Below are positions 28,927 to 39,719 of a DNA stretch of 64,000 nucleotides, piece after piece (the first letter of the stretch is position 1; the number at the start of each line of letters is the position of its first letter). Both the position numbers and the translations under genes were made by a program. The notes under the pieces were generated by a model. The model worked only from the letters and a program-made list of their open reading frames with translations. It made no database searches and was not told the DNA's origin. The DNA is from Aliiruegeria haliotis (GTDB lineage: Bacteria > Pseudomonadota > Alphaproteobacteria > Rhodobacterales > Rhodobacteraceae), in assembly GCF_003003255.1 (NCBI RefSeq), contig NZ_PVTD01000001.1:1149122-1213121 (forward strand), written 5' to 3'.

Positions 28927-30471
28927 ATGAGAGGGCTTGCCCTGGCTGGATCCCTGGTGCTTGCCGCGGCGAGCGCCCCGGCCCAGACGGAGGGTGACGC
29001 AACGGCGCCGATCTCGGCCATCGACTGGCTGTCCGACAGCCTGTCCTCGCCGTCCGGCGCCCCCACCGGGGACTCGCCCGTCACCCAGGGCATCGTCACC
29101 GAAGAGATCACGGTCGAGCCGCTGGACGCGCCGTCACCGGACGGCGTCGGTCTCCTGCCGCATTCCGTGACCGGACTGCCGCCCGACCTCTGGGGCAGTT
29201 CGGAACTGCACCGGCTGGCCCAGCTTATTGCGGCCTTTCCGCCCGAGCCTCTACCCGCCGTGCAGGACCAGTTCCGCCGCCTGATGCTGGCCGAACTGGA
29301 ACCGCCGCAGGGCAGCACTCCCAAGGCGCCACTCCTGCAAACGCGGGTCGATGCCCTTCTGGCCCGGGGCGCGGTCGATGAAGCCGAAGCCTTGTTGGAG
29401 CGCGCTGGCTCCACCGAGCCCGAGCTTTTCCGCCGCGCCTTCGACGTCGGATTGCTGACCGGGCGCGAACAGGCCGCCTGTGCCCGCATGCGGGCGGTCC
29501 CGGGCATTTCACCCTCATTCCCGGTAAGGATCTTCTGCCTGGCCCGCACCGGCGACTGGCCGGCGGCGGCCCTGACGCTCGAATCGGCCAATGCGCTCGG
29601 CCAGCTGTCCCCGGAAGAGGACTCCCTGCTGGCCCAGTTCCTGGATCCGGAGCTTTCCGAGCTTCTGCCCCCGATCTCGGCCCCGCGGCGCCCGAGCCCG
29701 CTGACCTTCCGGATGATGGAGGCCATCGGCGAGCCGATGCCCACCTCGCCGCTGCCACTTGCATTCGCGCATTCCGACCTGCGCCCGACGGCCGGCTGGA
29801 AGGCCCGCGTCGAAGCCGCGGAGCGGCTGGCCCGCGCCGGCGCCCTTCCCCCCGAGGTTCTGCTGAGCATCTACGGCGAGCGCCGCCCGGCGGCCTCGGG
29901 CGGAACCTGGGATCGCGTCGGGACCGTGCAGACCCTGTCCCGGGCCATCCGGGACGAAGACATCGAAGGTGTTGCCACAACCCTGCCGGAAACATGGGAA
30001 CACATGCGCGCGGCCGGCCTCACCCTGCCTCTCGCACGCGCCCTTGGCCCCGACCTCGCGGCGCTTCCCCTAGAGGGAGAAGCGAACGGCATCGCCACCA
30101 CGCTCGGGTTGCTGTCGGACACCTATGAAAGCGTCGCGCTGGCACTGCCGCCTTCCGCGCCGTCGGAACTCCTGGTGGCCGCCGGACTCGCCCGTGGCCA
30201 GTCGGAGGGAGCACCGGACGGGTCGATTGCAGCCGCGCTCGCAGCCGCTTTCGCCGATCCTGCCCCTGCCCTGCCAACCCGGCTGAGCGACCTTGCGGAG
30301 CGGAACCGCCTCGGAGAGGCACTCCTCCTTGCACTTCAGACCCTGGCGCCGGGCGCCGAAGCCGATCCGGGCGACATCACCGGGGCCCTCGCGTTCCTGC
30401 GCGATATCGGCCTTGAGGACACCGCCCGCCGCGCGGCGCTGCAAATCCTCCTGCTGGAGCCCAGGGGATGA
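28927..30471 (+). CDS. Exported helical-repeat protein of unknown function
   Basis: 514 residues. Residues 1-19 form a signal peptide (GLALAGSLVLAAASAPAQ). The mature part is rich in Ala, Leu, Pro and Glu and looks like an alpha-solenoid, with segments such as VDALLARGAVDEAEALLERAG that resemble TPR helices. No catalytic motif is seen. Its stop overlaps the xerD start (ATGA). The location, divergent from aroKB and ahead of xerD, suggests a fixed rhodobacterial gene set, but I know of no function. Confidence 0.75.
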   Translation: MRGLALAGSLVLAAASAPAQTEGDATAPISAIDWLSDSLSSPSGAPTGDSPVTQGIVTEEITVEPLDAPSPDGVGLLPHSVTGLPPDLWGSSELHRLAQLIAAFPPEPLPAVQDQFRRLMLAELEPPQGSTPKAPLLQTRVDALLARGAVDEAEALLERAGSTEPELFRRAFDVGLLTGREQAACARMRAVPGISPSFPVRIFCLARTGDWPAAALTLESANALGQLSPEEDSLLAQFLDPELSELLPPISAPRRPSPLTFRMMEAIGEPMPTSPLPLAFAHSDLRPTAGWKARVEAAERLARAGALPPEVLLSIYGERRPAASGGTWDRVGTVQTLSRAIRDEDIEGVATTLPETWEHMRAAGLTLPLARALGPDLAALPLEGEANGIATTLGLLSDTYESVALALPPSAPSELLVAAGLARGQSEGAPDGSIAAALAAAFADPAPALPTRLSDLAERNRLGEALLLALQTLAPGAEADPGDITGALAFLRDIGLEDTARRAALQILLLEPRG

Positions 30472-31409
30472 GCGGCCCGGCCAGCGCCGAACTCTGGATC
30501 TCGACCTTCCTGGAGGCGCAATCGGCCGAGCTTGACGCGGCAAGAAACACGCTGCTGAGCTATGGCCGGGACCTGAAGGATTTCGCCGGCTGGAGCGCCC
30601 GCCGAGGTCTGGACCTGCAAGCGGTCACGCGCGAGGATGTCGAGGCCTACCTCGTCTTCTGTGACGACCAGGGACTGGCCCGCGCCACCCGCGCCCGTCG
30701 CCTGTCATCCATTCGCCAGCTTTACCGGTTCGCCTTCGAGGAAGGCTGGCGCGAGGACAATCCGGCGCTACGGATCAAGGGACCTCGCAAGGAAAAGCAC
30801 CTGCCGAAAACCCTGAGCCACGAAGAGGTCGACACCTTGCTGAAGGCGGCGGAAACCACCGGCCGCACCAAGGCCGACCGGCTCCGCAACACTTGCCTCA
30901 TGCAGATGCTTTACGCGACAGGCATGCGGGTGACCGAACTCGTCTCCCTGCCGGTGGCTGCGACCCGGGGCCACCCGGAAATGCTGCTGGTCCGGGGCAA
31001 GGGAGACAAGGAACGTTTGGTGCCGCTCTCGCCACCTGCCCGCACCGCCCTCGACCACTGGCTCGCGGAAAGGGACACCCTCGAAGACCTCGCCCGGAGC
31101 AAGGGCAAACCCAAATCGCCATTCCTCTTCCCCTCCACCGGGAAGGCCGGTCACCTGACCCGGCACCGTTTCTACGCCCTGATCAAGGAATTGAGCGTTG
31201 CTGGCGGCGTCGATCCCTTGAAGGTCACGCCCCACACATTGCGCCACGCCTTTGCAACCCACCTGCTTGCCGGCGGCGCCGACCTGCGCACCATCCAGAC
31301 CCTACTCGGCCATGCCGATATCTCCACGACCGAAATCTACACCCACGTCCTGGAGGACCGTTTGCGCACCCTTGTCCACGACCATCACCCTTTGGCACGG
31401 AAGGATTAA
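30468..31409 (+). CDS. xerD: Tyrosine recombinase XerD
   Basis: 313 residues. The N-terminal SAM-like core-binding domain covers about 1-100 and the catalytic domain 110-300, with Arg154, Lys178, His256-x-x-Arg259, His282 and nucleophile Tyr291 in STTEIYTHV. It resolves chromosome dimers at dif together with XerC. Length and all active residues fit XerD rather than a phage integrase. The start overlaps the previous gene by four bases. Confidence 0.93.
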   Translation: MSGPASAELWISTFLEAQSAELDAARNTLLSYGRDLKDFAGWSARRGLDLQAVTREDVEAYLVFCDDQGLARATRARRLSSIRQLYRFAFEEGWREDNPALRIKGPRKEKHLPKTLSHEEVDTLLKAAETTGRTKADRLRNTCLMQMLYATGMRVTELVSLPVAATRGHPEMLLVRGKGDKERLVPLSPPARTALDHWLAERDTLEDLARSKGKPKSPFLFPSTGKAGHLTRHRFYALIKELSVAGGVDPLKVTPHTLRHAFATHLLAGGADLRTIQTLLGHADISTTEIYTHVLEDRLRTLVHDHHPLARKD

Positions 31410-31550
31410 CCCCGATCCGGGCGACCACGAGCCCGAAGGGCGTAGGAGGAATGCGCCGCAAGGCGCGCAATTTGGTTGCCAGATGCATTCCTGCTGGCCT
31501 TTTCTGCGCATGCACGGTATCGCCCGCCCAACTCTCCAAAGGACGAACAC

Positions 31551-33368
31551 ATGGACCTGCGCAATATCGCGATCATCGCCCACGTGGACCACGGCAAGAC
31601 GACGCTGGTCGATGAACTGCTCAAGCAATCCGGCGCTTTCCGGGAAAACCAGTCGGTGGCCGAGCGCGCGATGGACAGCAACGACCTGGAACGCGAGCGC
31701 GGAATCACCATCCTCGCCAAGGCGACCAGCGTCGAATGGCACGGCACGCGGATCAACATCGTCGACACCCCCGGCCACGCCGATTTCGGTGGCGAGGTGG
31801 AGCGCATCCTCTCCATGGTCGATGGCGTGGTGCTGCTGGTGGACGCCGCCGAAGGCCCGATGCCGCAAACGAAATTCGTGACGTCCAAGGCGCTTGCCCT
31901 CGGCCTGCGTCCGATTGTCGTGCTCAACAAGGTCGACAAACCAGATGCCGAGCCCGACCGGGCGCTTGACGAGGTTTTCGACCTCTTTTCCTCGCTTGAC
32001 GCCAACGAGGATCAGCTCGACTTCCCGCATCTCTATGCCTCAGGCCGCTCCGGCTGGTGCGATCCAGAGCTGGACGGCCCGCGCCAGGATCTCGCTGCCC
32101 TGTTCAACCTGATCGTCAACCACGTCCCCACGCCGCGCCAGCTCAAGCATGCGAACGATGACTTTTCCATGCTGGCCACCACGCTCGGCGCCGACCCCTT
32201 CATCGGGCGCACGCTGACCGGACGGGTTGAAAGCGGCACGCTGAAGGTCGGCGCAACCGTGCAGGCCCTGTCCCGCGTCGGTCAGAAGATCGAGCAATTC
32301 CGCGTCTCCAAGATCCAGGCCTTTCGCGGCCTTGGCATGCAGGAGATCGACGCCGCCGTTGCCGGCGACATCGTCACGCTCGCGGGCATGTCCAAGGCAA
32401 CCGTGGCCGATACGATCTGTGCGCTGGCGGTCGAGGACCCCCTGCCCGCCCAACCGATCGATCCCCCCACGATCACCGTTACCTTCGGCATCAACGACAG
32501 TCCGCTGGCAGGCCGCGACGGCAAGAAGGTGCAGTCCCGCGTGATCCGCGACCGGCTGATGAAAGAGGCCGAGACAAACGTTGCGATCCGCGTGACCGAC
32601 ACCCCCGGCGGCGAGGCCTTCGAGGTCGCGGGCCGTGGCGAACTCCAGATGGGTGTGCTGATCGAGAACATGCGCCGCGAAGGCTTCGAGCTTTCGGTCT
32701 CCCGCCCGCAGGTGCTGTTCCGCGAGGAGGACGGCCAACGCATGGAGCCGATCGAGGAAGTCACCATCGACGTCGATGACGAGTATTCCGGTGCCGTGAT
32801 CGAAAAGGTGACCGGCCCCCGCAAGGGCGAGATGGTCGATATGCGCCAGAATGGCGGCAAGACCCGGATCATCGCACATGTCCCGTCGCGCGGCCTGATC
32901 GGCTACCACGGCGAGTTCCTGACCGACACCCGCGGCACCGGCGTGCTCAACCGTGTGTTCTACACCTGGGCGCCCTACAAGGGCGCGATCCCGGGGCGCC
33001 GTGCGGGCGTGCTGATCTCGATGGAGGCCGGCGACGCCGTGGCCTATGCGCTGTGGAACCTGGAGGAGCGCGGTCGCATGTTCATCGGCCCGCAGGAGAA
33101 GGTGTACCAAGGCATGATCATCGGCGAACACAGCCGCGACAACGATCTCGAGGTCAACCCGCTGAAGGGCAAGAAGCTCACCAATGTGCGTGCGTCGGGC
33201 TCCGACGACGCGGTGCGGCTGACGCCGCATGTGCAGTTCTCGCTCGAAGAGGCCATCGCCTATATCGACGATGACGAACTGGTCGAGGTCACGCCGAACG
33301 TGATCCGGCTCCGCAAGCGTTACCTCGATCCGCACGAGCGCAAGCGGCAGGCAAGAGCCGCCGGCTGA
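31551..33368 (+). CDS. typA: Translational GTPase BipA/TypA
   Basis: 605 residues from the ATG at 31551; an upstream frame extension is not needed. AHVDHGKTT at 10-18 is the G1 motif, ERERGITI the switch I, DTPGHADF the G3 and NKVDKPDA the G4. EF-G-like domains III and V and the BipA-specific C-terminal domain follow ([17 protein letters not shown]). It acts on the ribosome in assembly and stress adaptation. Single gene with AAAGGACG before the start. Confidence 0.96.
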   Translation: MDLRNIAIIAHVDHGKTTLVDELLKQSGAFRENQSVAERAMDSNDLERERGITILAKATSVEWHGTRINIVDTPGHADFGGEVERILSMVDGVVLLVDAAEGPMPQTKFVTSKALALGLRPIVVLNKVDKPDAEPDRALDEVFDLFSSLDANEDQLDFPHLYASGRSGWCDPELDGPRQDLAALFNLIVNHVPTPRQLKHANDDFSMLATTLGADPFIGRTLTGRVESGTLKVGATVQALSRVGQKIEQFRVSKIQAFRGLGMQEIDAAVAGDIVTLAGMSKATVADTICALAVEDPLPAQPIDPPTITVTFGINDSPLAGRDGKKVQSRVIRDRLMKEAETNVAIRVTDTPGGEAFEVAGRGELQMGVLIENMRREGFELSVSRPQVLFREEDGQRMEPIEEVTIDVDDEYSGAVIEKVTGPRKGEMVDMRQNGGKTRIIAHVPSRGLIGYHGEFLTDTRGTGVLNRVFYTWAPYKGAIPGRRAGVLISMEAGDAVAYALWNLEERGRMFIGPQEKVYQGMIIGEHSRDNDLEVNPLKGKKLTNVRASGSDDAVRLTPHVQFSLEEAIAYIDDDELVEVTPNVIRLRKRYLDPHERKRQARAAG

Positions 33369-33515
33369 TCCGCCACAGCACTGCAAACCTGCTCCCGGCA
33401 TCGCCCGTGGACGGCGACGCCGTGCGCCTGCGCGCATTGGCCTCCTGTATCTGCCCCGCCTTATTCTGATATCCTTGATATTGGTTTAGGTGGGCAGAGA
33501 AGGAGTGCTGCATCC

Positions 33516-34472
33516 ATGGACCTTGCGCCGAGTGACGATTGTTTCCGCGACCTTGTCCTCCTTGCCAACGAGGCCGCGCTCGACCCGAGCAAGTGGAACT
33601 GGTTTCTCAAGAAAATGAGCACCCTGGCGGGGGGCGCGCGGGTGCAGGTCTTCTCTCACGATCTCCGGTCAAACCAGCCGCTGGGACATTTCGAACACGG
33701 ATATGATCCGGAGTTCCTCGACAGCTACCGCGCCTACTACGGGGCCCGAAACAGCTGGATCCGGCAGTTCGGCAAGCTTCGCCCGGGGCGAACCGCCTAT
33801 GGCAGCGAGCTTGTTGCCGACGATGTGCTGGAAAGCACGGAGTTCTACAATGACTGGGTGCGTCCGCAGGAGGACATGATCGGCAGTGCGGCGACAATTC
33901 TGGAGATCACTGACCGGAGGGTGACCGCTATCGCCGCGAATATCCGGCGGGCAGATCGGGACCGGCTGGAAAAACCGCTCCATGACCTCATGCAACGCAT
34001 TGCCCCCCACCTCACGCAGGCACTGCGCACCGCGGAAACGATCGGCCGGCTGAAACTCGAAAACCACATTCTCTGGACAGGAATGGATCCCGCCATCTCC
34101 GCCCTGTTCATCCTGGATGCGCAATCCAGGGTCCGCTACGCCAACGCTCGTGGCAACGCTCTGGTCGATCGCGGTACGATCGTGCGGATTGACGCGCACT
34201 CTCGGCTGTCCATGTCCGACGTTGAAGCGAATACCGAGCTTGCACGTCGTCTTCATGACGACCGCCTGCACGGGGTGAGCCTGTCCCTGCCGTTTTTCAC
34301 CAAGGGCACACGAACGGAGCACTTTGTCTGTCGCGCCGTGCCCCTGTCGACAGCCGAAGGGCCGCAGCCCTGGTTGGGCAGCAATGTCGGGGAGGGCAAT
34401 GGCTACACCCTGCTCATCCTGTCTCCCGTCGCGCCACACGTTCCGAAAGCGGCCCACCAAGCCAGAATGTGA
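33516..34472 (+). CDS. LuxR-type sensor protein lacking the DNA-binding domain
   Basis: 318 residues, ATG at 33516 behind GAAGGAG. The sequence matches the N-terminal sensor half of the larger LuxR-type regulators common in alphaproteobacteria: a domain at about 1-175 (YGARNSWIRQFGKLRPG, FYNDWVRPQEDMIGS) and a PAS-like part at about 180-300 (ALFILDAQSRVRYANARGNALV). Relatives end in a helix-turn-helix of about 60 residues. Here the protein stops soon after LLILSP, and no helix-turn-helix occurs in any frame before the next gene at 34492. It is either truncated or a stand-alone sensor. Confidence 0.7.
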   Translation: MDLAPSDDCFRDLVLLANEAALDPSKWNWFLKKMSTLAGGARVQVFSHDLRSNQPLGHFEHGYDPEFLDSYRAYYGARNSWIRQFGKLRPGRTAYGSELVADDVLESTEFYNDWVRPQEDMIGSAATILEITDRRVTAIAANIRRADRDRLEKPLHDLMQRIAPHLTQALRTAETIGRLKLENHILWTGMDPAISALFILDAQSRVRYANARGNALVDRGTIVRIDAHSRLSMSDVEANTELARRLHDDRLHGVSLSLPFFTKGTRTEHFVCRAVPLSTAEGPQPWLGSNVGEGNGYTLLILSPVAPHVPKAAHQARM

Positions 34473-34491
34473 TGACAGACGCCTTCGCCGG

Positions 34492-34779
34492 TTACTCGGA
34501 GGTCTCGACGATCAGGAGTTCACGTTCCGAGGCGCCACGCGCATGCGACAGCGCTTCCTGGTACCGGTCCGAGTGATAGCAGGCTTCCGCCGCCTCGACC
34601 GACGGGAAACGGGCAACCACGTTGCGCGGCCGCTCCTTGCCCTCCAACTGCACGTAGCGACCGCCACGCGCGATGAAGCTTCCGCCGTGTTCGGCAATCG
34701 CCTCGGACGCTATGGCCGCGTACTTGCCGTAGGCCACGTCGTCGGTCACCGTTACATGCGCAATCCAGAGTGCGGGCAT
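34492..34779 (-). CDS. DUF1330 family protein
   Basis: 95 residues of a dimeric ferredoxin-like fold. RYVQLEGKERPRNVVARFPSVEAAEACYHSDRYQEA is the DUF1330 signature. Function is not established for the family. It starts three bases after the alaS stop on the same strand and is probably read from the alaS transcript. Confidence 0.85.
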   Translation of the reverse strand: MPALWIAHVTVTDDVAYGKYAAIASEAIAEHGGSFIARGGRYVQLEGKERPRNVVARFPSVEAAEACYHSDRYQEALSHARGASERELLIVETSE

Positions 34780-34782
34780 GGT

Positions 34783-37446
34783 CTATCCTCCGATCACCGC
34801 TTCCGCCGCCTTGATGGCCGCGTCCGCGTTTTCCACATCCTTGCCGCCGCCCTGGGCCATGTCGGGGCGGCCACCGCCGCCGATCCCGCCCAGTTCCACC
34901 ACGGCCGCCTTGACCAGATCCACAGCGGAGACCTTCTCGGTCACGTCACCAGTCACGCCCGCCGCAACAGCGGCCTTGCCGCCGGTATCGGCAATCAACA
35001 GCACCGCACCGGACCCGATCCTCGACTTGTGGTCGTCGATCAGACCCCGCAGATCCTTGGCCGTCACCCCTTGAAGCACTTGAGCAACGAAGGGTATTCC
35101 ATTGACTTCACGCATATTTCCAGCGCCGTTTGCTGCCCCGGCGCCGCCGGCCATGGCGAGTTCCCTACGCAGTTGCGCGATCTCGTTCTGCAGTGTCTTG
35201 CGTTCGTCCATGAGCGTCCGGACCCGTTCGACGACATCCGCCGGCGGCGTCTTCACCGCGCCTGCCACTTCCGCAAGACGCTGGGCCTGCCGCGCCAGAT
35301 GCTGACGCGCCGCCTCCCCGGTCAAAGCCTCGACCCGACGCACCCCGGCGCTGGATGCGCTGTCGCCAAGGGCCACGAAGAGACCGATGTCACCGGTCTG
35401 GCGGACATGCGTACCGCCGCAAAGCTCGATGGAGTAGGTCTTGCCGTCCGCCCCTTTGCCGGTATCGGCCTCACCCATGGAGACGACACGAACCTCGTCG
35501 CCGTACTTCTCTCCGAAGAGCGCCTGGGCACCGATGGCGCGCGCATCGTCAGGGGTCATGATCCGCGTCTCCACGGCCGTGTTCTGCCGGATGAAGGCGT
35601 TGACTTCCGCTTCGACGCTCGCCAGATCCTCGGGCGACAGGGCATGATTGTGCGAGAAGTCGAACCGCAACCGGTCCGGCGCATTGAGCGAGCCACGCTG
35701 CGCAACGTGATCGCCGAGCCGCTCCCTCAACGCTTCATGCAACAGATGGGTCGCAGAGTGGTTCGCCCGGATGGCGCTGCGCCGATCGTGATCGACAACC
35801 AGCTCCGCCCCAACACCGACAGGCACGACACCTTCCGTGATCTCCGCCATGTGCACGAAAACCCCGGCGATCTTCCGCGTGTCCGTCACTTTCGCCTGGC
35901 CACCTTCGACGGCAAGCGTCCCGGTGTCACCAACCTGACCACCGGATTCCGCATAGAAGGGCGACTGGTTCAGGACAATCTGCACGGTTTCGCCTGCCGA
36001 CGCGCTCTCGACCACGGCGCCATCCCGGACGATGGCCACAATCTGCCCTTCGGCCTTTTCGGTGTCGTAACCAAGGAAATCCGTTGCGCCGTGCTCTTCC
36101 GCGATGTCGAACCAGATCGTTGAATCCTGCGTTTCGCCGGTGCCACTCCATGCGGCGCGCGCCTTGGCCTTCTGCTCCGCCATCGCGGCATCGAAGCCGT
36201 CAGTGTCGACGCTGCGGTCCTTCTCCCGCAGCGCATCCTGCGTCAGGTCGAGCGGGAAACCATAGGTATCGTAGAGCTTGAAGGCCGCCTCACCCGGAAG
36301 GTCCGCGCCCTCGGGCAGCCCCGCCAACTCGTCATCGAGCAACCGCAAACCCCGCTCCAGTGTCTGGCGGAAACGGGTTTCCTCAGATTCAAGCGTCTCC
36401 GTGATAAGCGCCTGGGCCTGCTGCAATTCCGGGTAGGCTCCGCCCATCTGGCGCACCAGTTCAGGTACCAGCCGATACATCAGCGGATCCTTCGCGCCAA
36501 GAAGGTGCGCATGCCGCATGGCGCGGCGCATGATCCGGCGCAGCACATAGCCCCGGCCCTCGTTCGACGGCATCACGCCATCGGCGATCAGGAAAGAGGT
36601 CGAACGCAGATGGTCGGCGATCACGCGGTGATGCGTCTTGCCCGGCCCGTCAGGATCAGTCGAGGTCTGGTTCGCAGACGCCTCGATCAGCGCCCGCATC
36701 AGGTCGGTCGCATAATTGTCGTTCGTGCCCTGCAACAGAGCCGCGACACGCTCGATGCCCATGCCGGTATCGATCGATTTTTTCGGCAGTTCCACCCGTG
36801 AGCCGTCCTCGAACTGCTCGAACTGCATGAAGACCAGGTTCCAGATCTCGACGAACCGATCGCCGTCCTCTTCCGGAGAGCCCGGAGGGCCACCCCAGAT
36901 GTGGTCGCCGTGATCGAAGAAGATCTCCGACGACGGCCCGCATGGCCCGGTCGGACCCATCATCCAGAAATTGTCGTTTGTCGCGATGCGAATGATCCTG
37001 TCATCGGGAAGGCCCGCCACCTTCTTCCAGAGATCGGCCGCCTCGTCGTCAGTGTGATAGACAGTCACAAGGAGCCGGCTCGCATCGATCCCAAGTTCCT
37101 TGGTAACGACGTCCCAGGCAAAGGGAATGGCCTCCTCCTTGAAGTAGTCGCCGAAGGAGAAATTCCCCAGCATTTCAAAGAAGGTGTGGTGCCGCATCGT
37201 GTAGCCCACATTGTCGAGATCATTGTGCTTGCCGCCGGCGCGCACACACTTCTGGGAGGTCGTTGCGCGGGTATAGTCGCGGTGTTCGACCCCTGTGAAC
37301 AGGTTCTTGAACTGAACCATGCCCGAGTTTGCGAACATCAGAGTGGGGTCGTTGCGAGGCACGAGGGGCGAGCTGTCGACCACCTCATGTCCTTGGCGGC
37401 GGAAGTAGTCGAGAAAGGTCGTGCGAATGTCGTTCAGGCTGGGCAT
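34783..37446 (-). CDS. alaS: Alanyl-tRNA synthetase
   Basis: 887 residues from the ATG at 37446; the frame runs open further upstream but the family begins at [15 protein letters not shown]. Class II catalytic core (about 1-450), editing domain with [11 protein letters not shown] and a distal CGGTH zinc motif (about 560-710), and the C-Ala domain at the end. It charges tRNA-Ala and clears mischarged Ser and Gly. The leader contains a hairpin at 37484-37509. Confidence 0.97.
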   Translation of the reverse strand: MPSLNDIRTTFLDYFRRQGHEVVDSSPLVPRNDPTLMFANSGMVQFKNLFTGVEHRDYTRATTSQKCVRAGGKHNDLDNVGYTMRHHTFFEMLGNFSFGDYFKEEAIPFAWDVVTKELGIDASRLLVTVYHTDDEAADLWKKVAGLPDDRIIRIATNDNFWMMGPTGPCGPSSEIFFDHGDHIWGGPPGSPEEDGDRFVEIWNLVFMQFEQFEDGSRVELPKKSIDTGMGIERVAALLQGTNDNYATDLMRALIEASANQTSTDPDGPGKTHHRVIADHLRSTSFLIADGVMPSNEGRGYVLRRIMRRAMRHAHLLGAKDPLMYRLVPELVRQMGGAYPELQQAQALITETLESEETRFRQTLERGLRLLDDELAGLPEGADLPGEAAFKLYDTYGFPLDLTQDALREKDRSVDTDGFDAAMAEQKAKARAAWSGTGETQDSTIWFDIAEEHGATDFLGYDTEKAEGQIVAIVRDGAVVESASAGETVQIVLNQSPFYAESGGQVGDTGTLAVEGGQAKVTDTRKIAGVFVHMAEITEGVVPVGVGAELVVDHDRRSAIRANHSATHLLHEALRERLGDHVAQRGSLNAPDRLRFDFSHNHALSPEDLASVEAEVNAFIRQNTAVETRIMTPDDARAIGAQALFGEKYGDEVRVVSMGEADTGKGADGKTYSIELCGGTHVRQTGDIGLFVALGDSASSAGVRRVEALTGEAARQHLARQAQRLAEVAGAVKTPPADVVERVRTLMDERKTLQNEIAQLRRELAMAGGAGAANGAGNMREVNGIPFVAQVLQGVTAKDLRGLIDDHKSRIGSGAVLLIADTGGKAAVAAGVTGDVTEKVSAVDLVKAAVVELGGIGGGGRPDMAQGGGKDVENADAAIKAAEAVIGG

Positions 37447-37483
37447 CTGGCTCTCCGGCGGATCTGTCGCGAAGGTGTAGCCG

Positions 37484-37509
37484 CAGCCACGTGGGCTGTC
37501 CACCGGCTG
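37484..37509 (-). promoter_or_regulatory. Hairpin in the alaS leader
   Basis: On the minus strand CAGCC-G-GTGG-ACAGC-CCAC-GT-GGCTG folds into a nine-pair stem 38 bases before the alaS start. A GGGTTCGATCCC stretch resembling a tRNA T-arm lies 14 bases further upstream (37523-37534). Translational control of alaS through this leader is possible but not shown. Confidence 0.35.
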
Positions 37510-37650
37510 CGACGCCGAGACCGGGATCGAACCCTGTTTTTCAGCCACATGCGGAGGCCGTTGTCGCTCGCCCGAGTGTCGGGGGACACGGGACGACACG
37601 TTGTAGGCTTACACGTGAATTCGATGATGATCGAGGCGACCGACAGCATC

Positions 37651-37684
37651 CCCCAAAAAGATAGGGGCCACGCAATGTGGCCCC
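37651..37684 (-). terminator. Intrinsic terminator of recA
   Basis: On the minus strand GGGGCCAC-ATTGC-GTGGCCCC (37684 down to 37664) is followed by TATCTTTTT. A perfect eight-pair stem with a T-run, 52 bases after the recA stop: a classic Rho-independent terminator. Confidence 0.9.
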
Positions 37685-37735
37685 GATACGACCCGTTCTG
37701 GGTCAGCGGTCTCGGTGCTTTGCACCGCCCGTTTT

Positions 37736-38800
37736 CTAGGCTTCGAGGACGTCTTCCTCGCCGCCGACATCAAAGTCGAGTCCGTGCGCGGCGCGGATCT
37801 TGTCCTCGATGTCCAGCGCTATGGGCGTGTTTTCCTTCAGGAATGACTTCGCGTTTTCCCGTCCCTGGCCAATACGCTCGTCGCCGTAGGAATACCACGA
37901 CCCGGATTTCTCAACCACGCCAGCCTTCACCCCAAGATCCAGCAACTCGCCGGTCTTCGAAATGCCTTCACCATACATGATGTCGAACTCCACCTGCTTG
38001 AACGGTGGGGCGACCTTGTTCTTCACGACTTTCACCCGGGTCGCATTGCCGACAACCTCATCGCGATCCTTGATCGCTCCGATGCGCCGGATATCAAGGC
38101 GAACCGAGGAGTAGAACTTCAGCGCATTGCCGCCGGTTGTTGTTTCCGGGCTGCCGAACATGACGCCGATCTTCATGCGGATCTGGTTGATGAAGATCAC
38201 CATGCAGTTCGACCGCGAAATCGACCCGGTCAGCTTCCGCATGGCCTGGCTCATCAACCGGGCCTGAACGCCAACGGAACTGTCGCCCATATCACCTTCG
38301 AGTTCAGACTTGGGCGTCAGTGCGGCGACGGAATCCACGACCACCATGCTCACCGCACCGGAGCGAACCAGAGTGTCCGTGATTTCGAGCGCCTGCTCGC
38401 CGGTATCAGGCTGCGAAATCAGCAACTCATCAAGATCGATTCCAAGCTTTTTGGCGTATTGCGGGTCCAGCGCGTGTTCGGCGTCGACGAAGGCACAGAC
38501 CCCGCCCTTCTTCTGCTCTTCCGCAATGCAGTGAAGCGTCAGGGTTGTCTTGCCCGAGCTTTCCGGGCCGTAGATTTCGATAATGCGACCCTTCGGCAAT
38601 CCGCCGATACCGAGAGCAATATCCAGACCGAGCGATCCGGTCGACGTCGCTTCGATCTCCGCCACGGGGTTGTCGGCCCCGAGCTTCATGATGGATCCCT
38701 TGCCGAACTGGCGTTCGATCTGGGCCAAAGCGCTGTCCAGCGCCTTCTGTTTGTCGGAACTCTGTTTGCCTGCCATGTCGAGAAGGTTCGCCGTCGCCAT
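37736..38800 (-). CDS. recA: Recombinase RecA
   Basis: 354 residues from the ATG at 38800 behind AAGGACG. Walker A is GPESSGKT, followed by [19 protein letters not shown] (Walker B) and the L2 loop [14 protein letters not shown]. It forms filaments on single-stranded DNA for recombination and triggers LexA cleavage. A GTTC-N7-GTTC box lies 51 bases upstream and a strong terminator follows. The acidic C-terminus is normal. Confidence 0.98.
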   Translation of the reverse strand: MATANLLDMAGKQSSDKQKALDSALAQIERQFGKGSIMKLGADNPVAEIEATSTGSLGLDIALGIGGLPKGRIIEIYGPESSGKTTLTLHCIAEEQKKGGVCAFVDAEHALDPQYAKKLGIDLDELLISQPDTGEQALEITDTLVRSGAVSMVVVDSVAALTPKSELEGDMGDSSVGVQARLMSQAMRKLTGSISRSNCMVIFINQIRMKIGVMFGSPETTTGGNALKFYSSVRLDIRRIGAIKDRDEVVGNATRVKVVKNKVAPPFKQVEFDIMYGEGISKTGELLDLGVKAGVVEKSGSWYSYGDERIGQGRENAKSFLKENTPIALDIEDKIRAAHGLDFDVGGEEDVLEA

Positions 38801-38850
38801 TTGTTTCGTCCTTATCTCATAGACCGCAGGGAGCGGCAATGACATCTGAT

Positions 38851-38865
38851 GTTCTGCTCTTGTTC
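38851..38865 (+). promoter_or_regulatory. SOS (LexA) box GTTC-N7-GTTC
   Basis: GTTC at 38851-38854 and GTTC at 38862-38865 with seven bases between them, the alphaproteobacterial LexA direct-repeat consensus. It lies just upstream of recA, read from the plus strand, and marks recA as SOS-induced. Confidence 0.8.
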
Positions 38866-38996
38866 TCACTTTATGAGATCAAAAAGAGAACAATTCAAGC
38901 TGTTTTCTCCTCAATCCTTATTGGTCAATGACCTTAAGGAGCGGTAAACAACGACCAGAATCCGAGCGACTTCAGCAAATCGGGACGAAACAGCAG

Positions 38997-39596
38997 ATGA
39001 TGATTTTCTGGGAAGCCGGGCTCGTGTTGCTGGCGGTACCCAAGACCGGCACGCAGGCCGTCGAGGCAGCCCTCGCCGCCGATGCCGATATCGTTATTCG
39101 GAACCCGCCCGTTCAGAAGCATATGCCGCTGCGCGGGTACCGTCGCTCGATACAGCCGTTGTTCTCCGATGCCGACACGCGCCGCCTGGAAACTGTTGCC
39201 GTGATCCGGGAACCTGTCGCATGGCTGGGAAGCTGGTACCGGTATCGAAGTCGCGAAGATATCGCCGGAACACCCAACAGTACCAGAGATCTGGATTTTG
39301 ATGCGTTTGTGCAGGGATACCTGGCGATTCCGCAGCCCGCCTTCGCCCGCGTCGGTGCGCAATCAAGATTCGTTTCAGCGGATGGGTCGACATGCGGGGT
39401 CGACCACCTATTTGCCTACGAGAGGATGGATGCCTTTCTTGCGTTTCTGGAAGATCGTCTGACCAGATCGATCACCCTCCCGCGAACCAATGTGTCACCA
39501 GAGCGAAATCTGGAACTGGAAAGCAAAACCCTCAGCTGCTTCAAGTCGGTCTATGCCTCCGACTTTGAACTACATGCCCGCGCGCTTGACGCCTGA
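38997..39596 (+). CDS. Small sulfotransferase-family protein
   Basis: 199 residues from the ATG at 38997; an ATG at 38928 in frame would add 23. VPKTGTQAVEAAL near the N-terminus matches the 5'-phosphosulfate-binding loop of PAPS-dependent sulfotransferases, and VIREPVAWLGSWYRYRSR matches the 3'-phosphate motif. The acceptor is unknown. It is divergent from recA and begins 197 bases from it, so it is unlikely to be an SOS gene but could share the box. Downstream is decayed transposon DNA. Confidence 0.72.
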   Translation: MMIFWEAGLVLLAVPKTGTQAVEAALAADADIVIRNPPVQKHMPLRGYRRSIQPLFSDADTRRLETVAVIREPVAWLGSWYRYRSREDIAGTPNSTRDLDFDAFVQGYLAIPQPAFARVGAQSRFVSADGSTCGVDHLFAYERMDAFLAFLEDRLTRSITLPRTNVSPERNLELESKTLSCFKSVYASDFELHARALDA

Positions 39597-39719
39597 GCGC
39601 GCTCACATGTCTTTCTCAGGCATGGCGAATGGCGGTTGCTTTGTTCGAGGCGCATTGACTCAGAGCCGGAACACTAGGGTCGCTACGAGCGCGTTTGCTG
39701 AGGGGAATACAGTCAGGGA

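Noticed and set aside
34324..36123. 599-codon open frame on the plus strand
   Set aside because: It lies opposite alaS and the end of the LuxR-type gene and is His/Arg/Asp-rich, typical of an antisense shadow in GC-rich DNA.
37523..37534. tRNA gene in the alaS leader
   Set aside because: Only a T-arm-like motif is present; no acceptor or anticodon stems can be formed around it.
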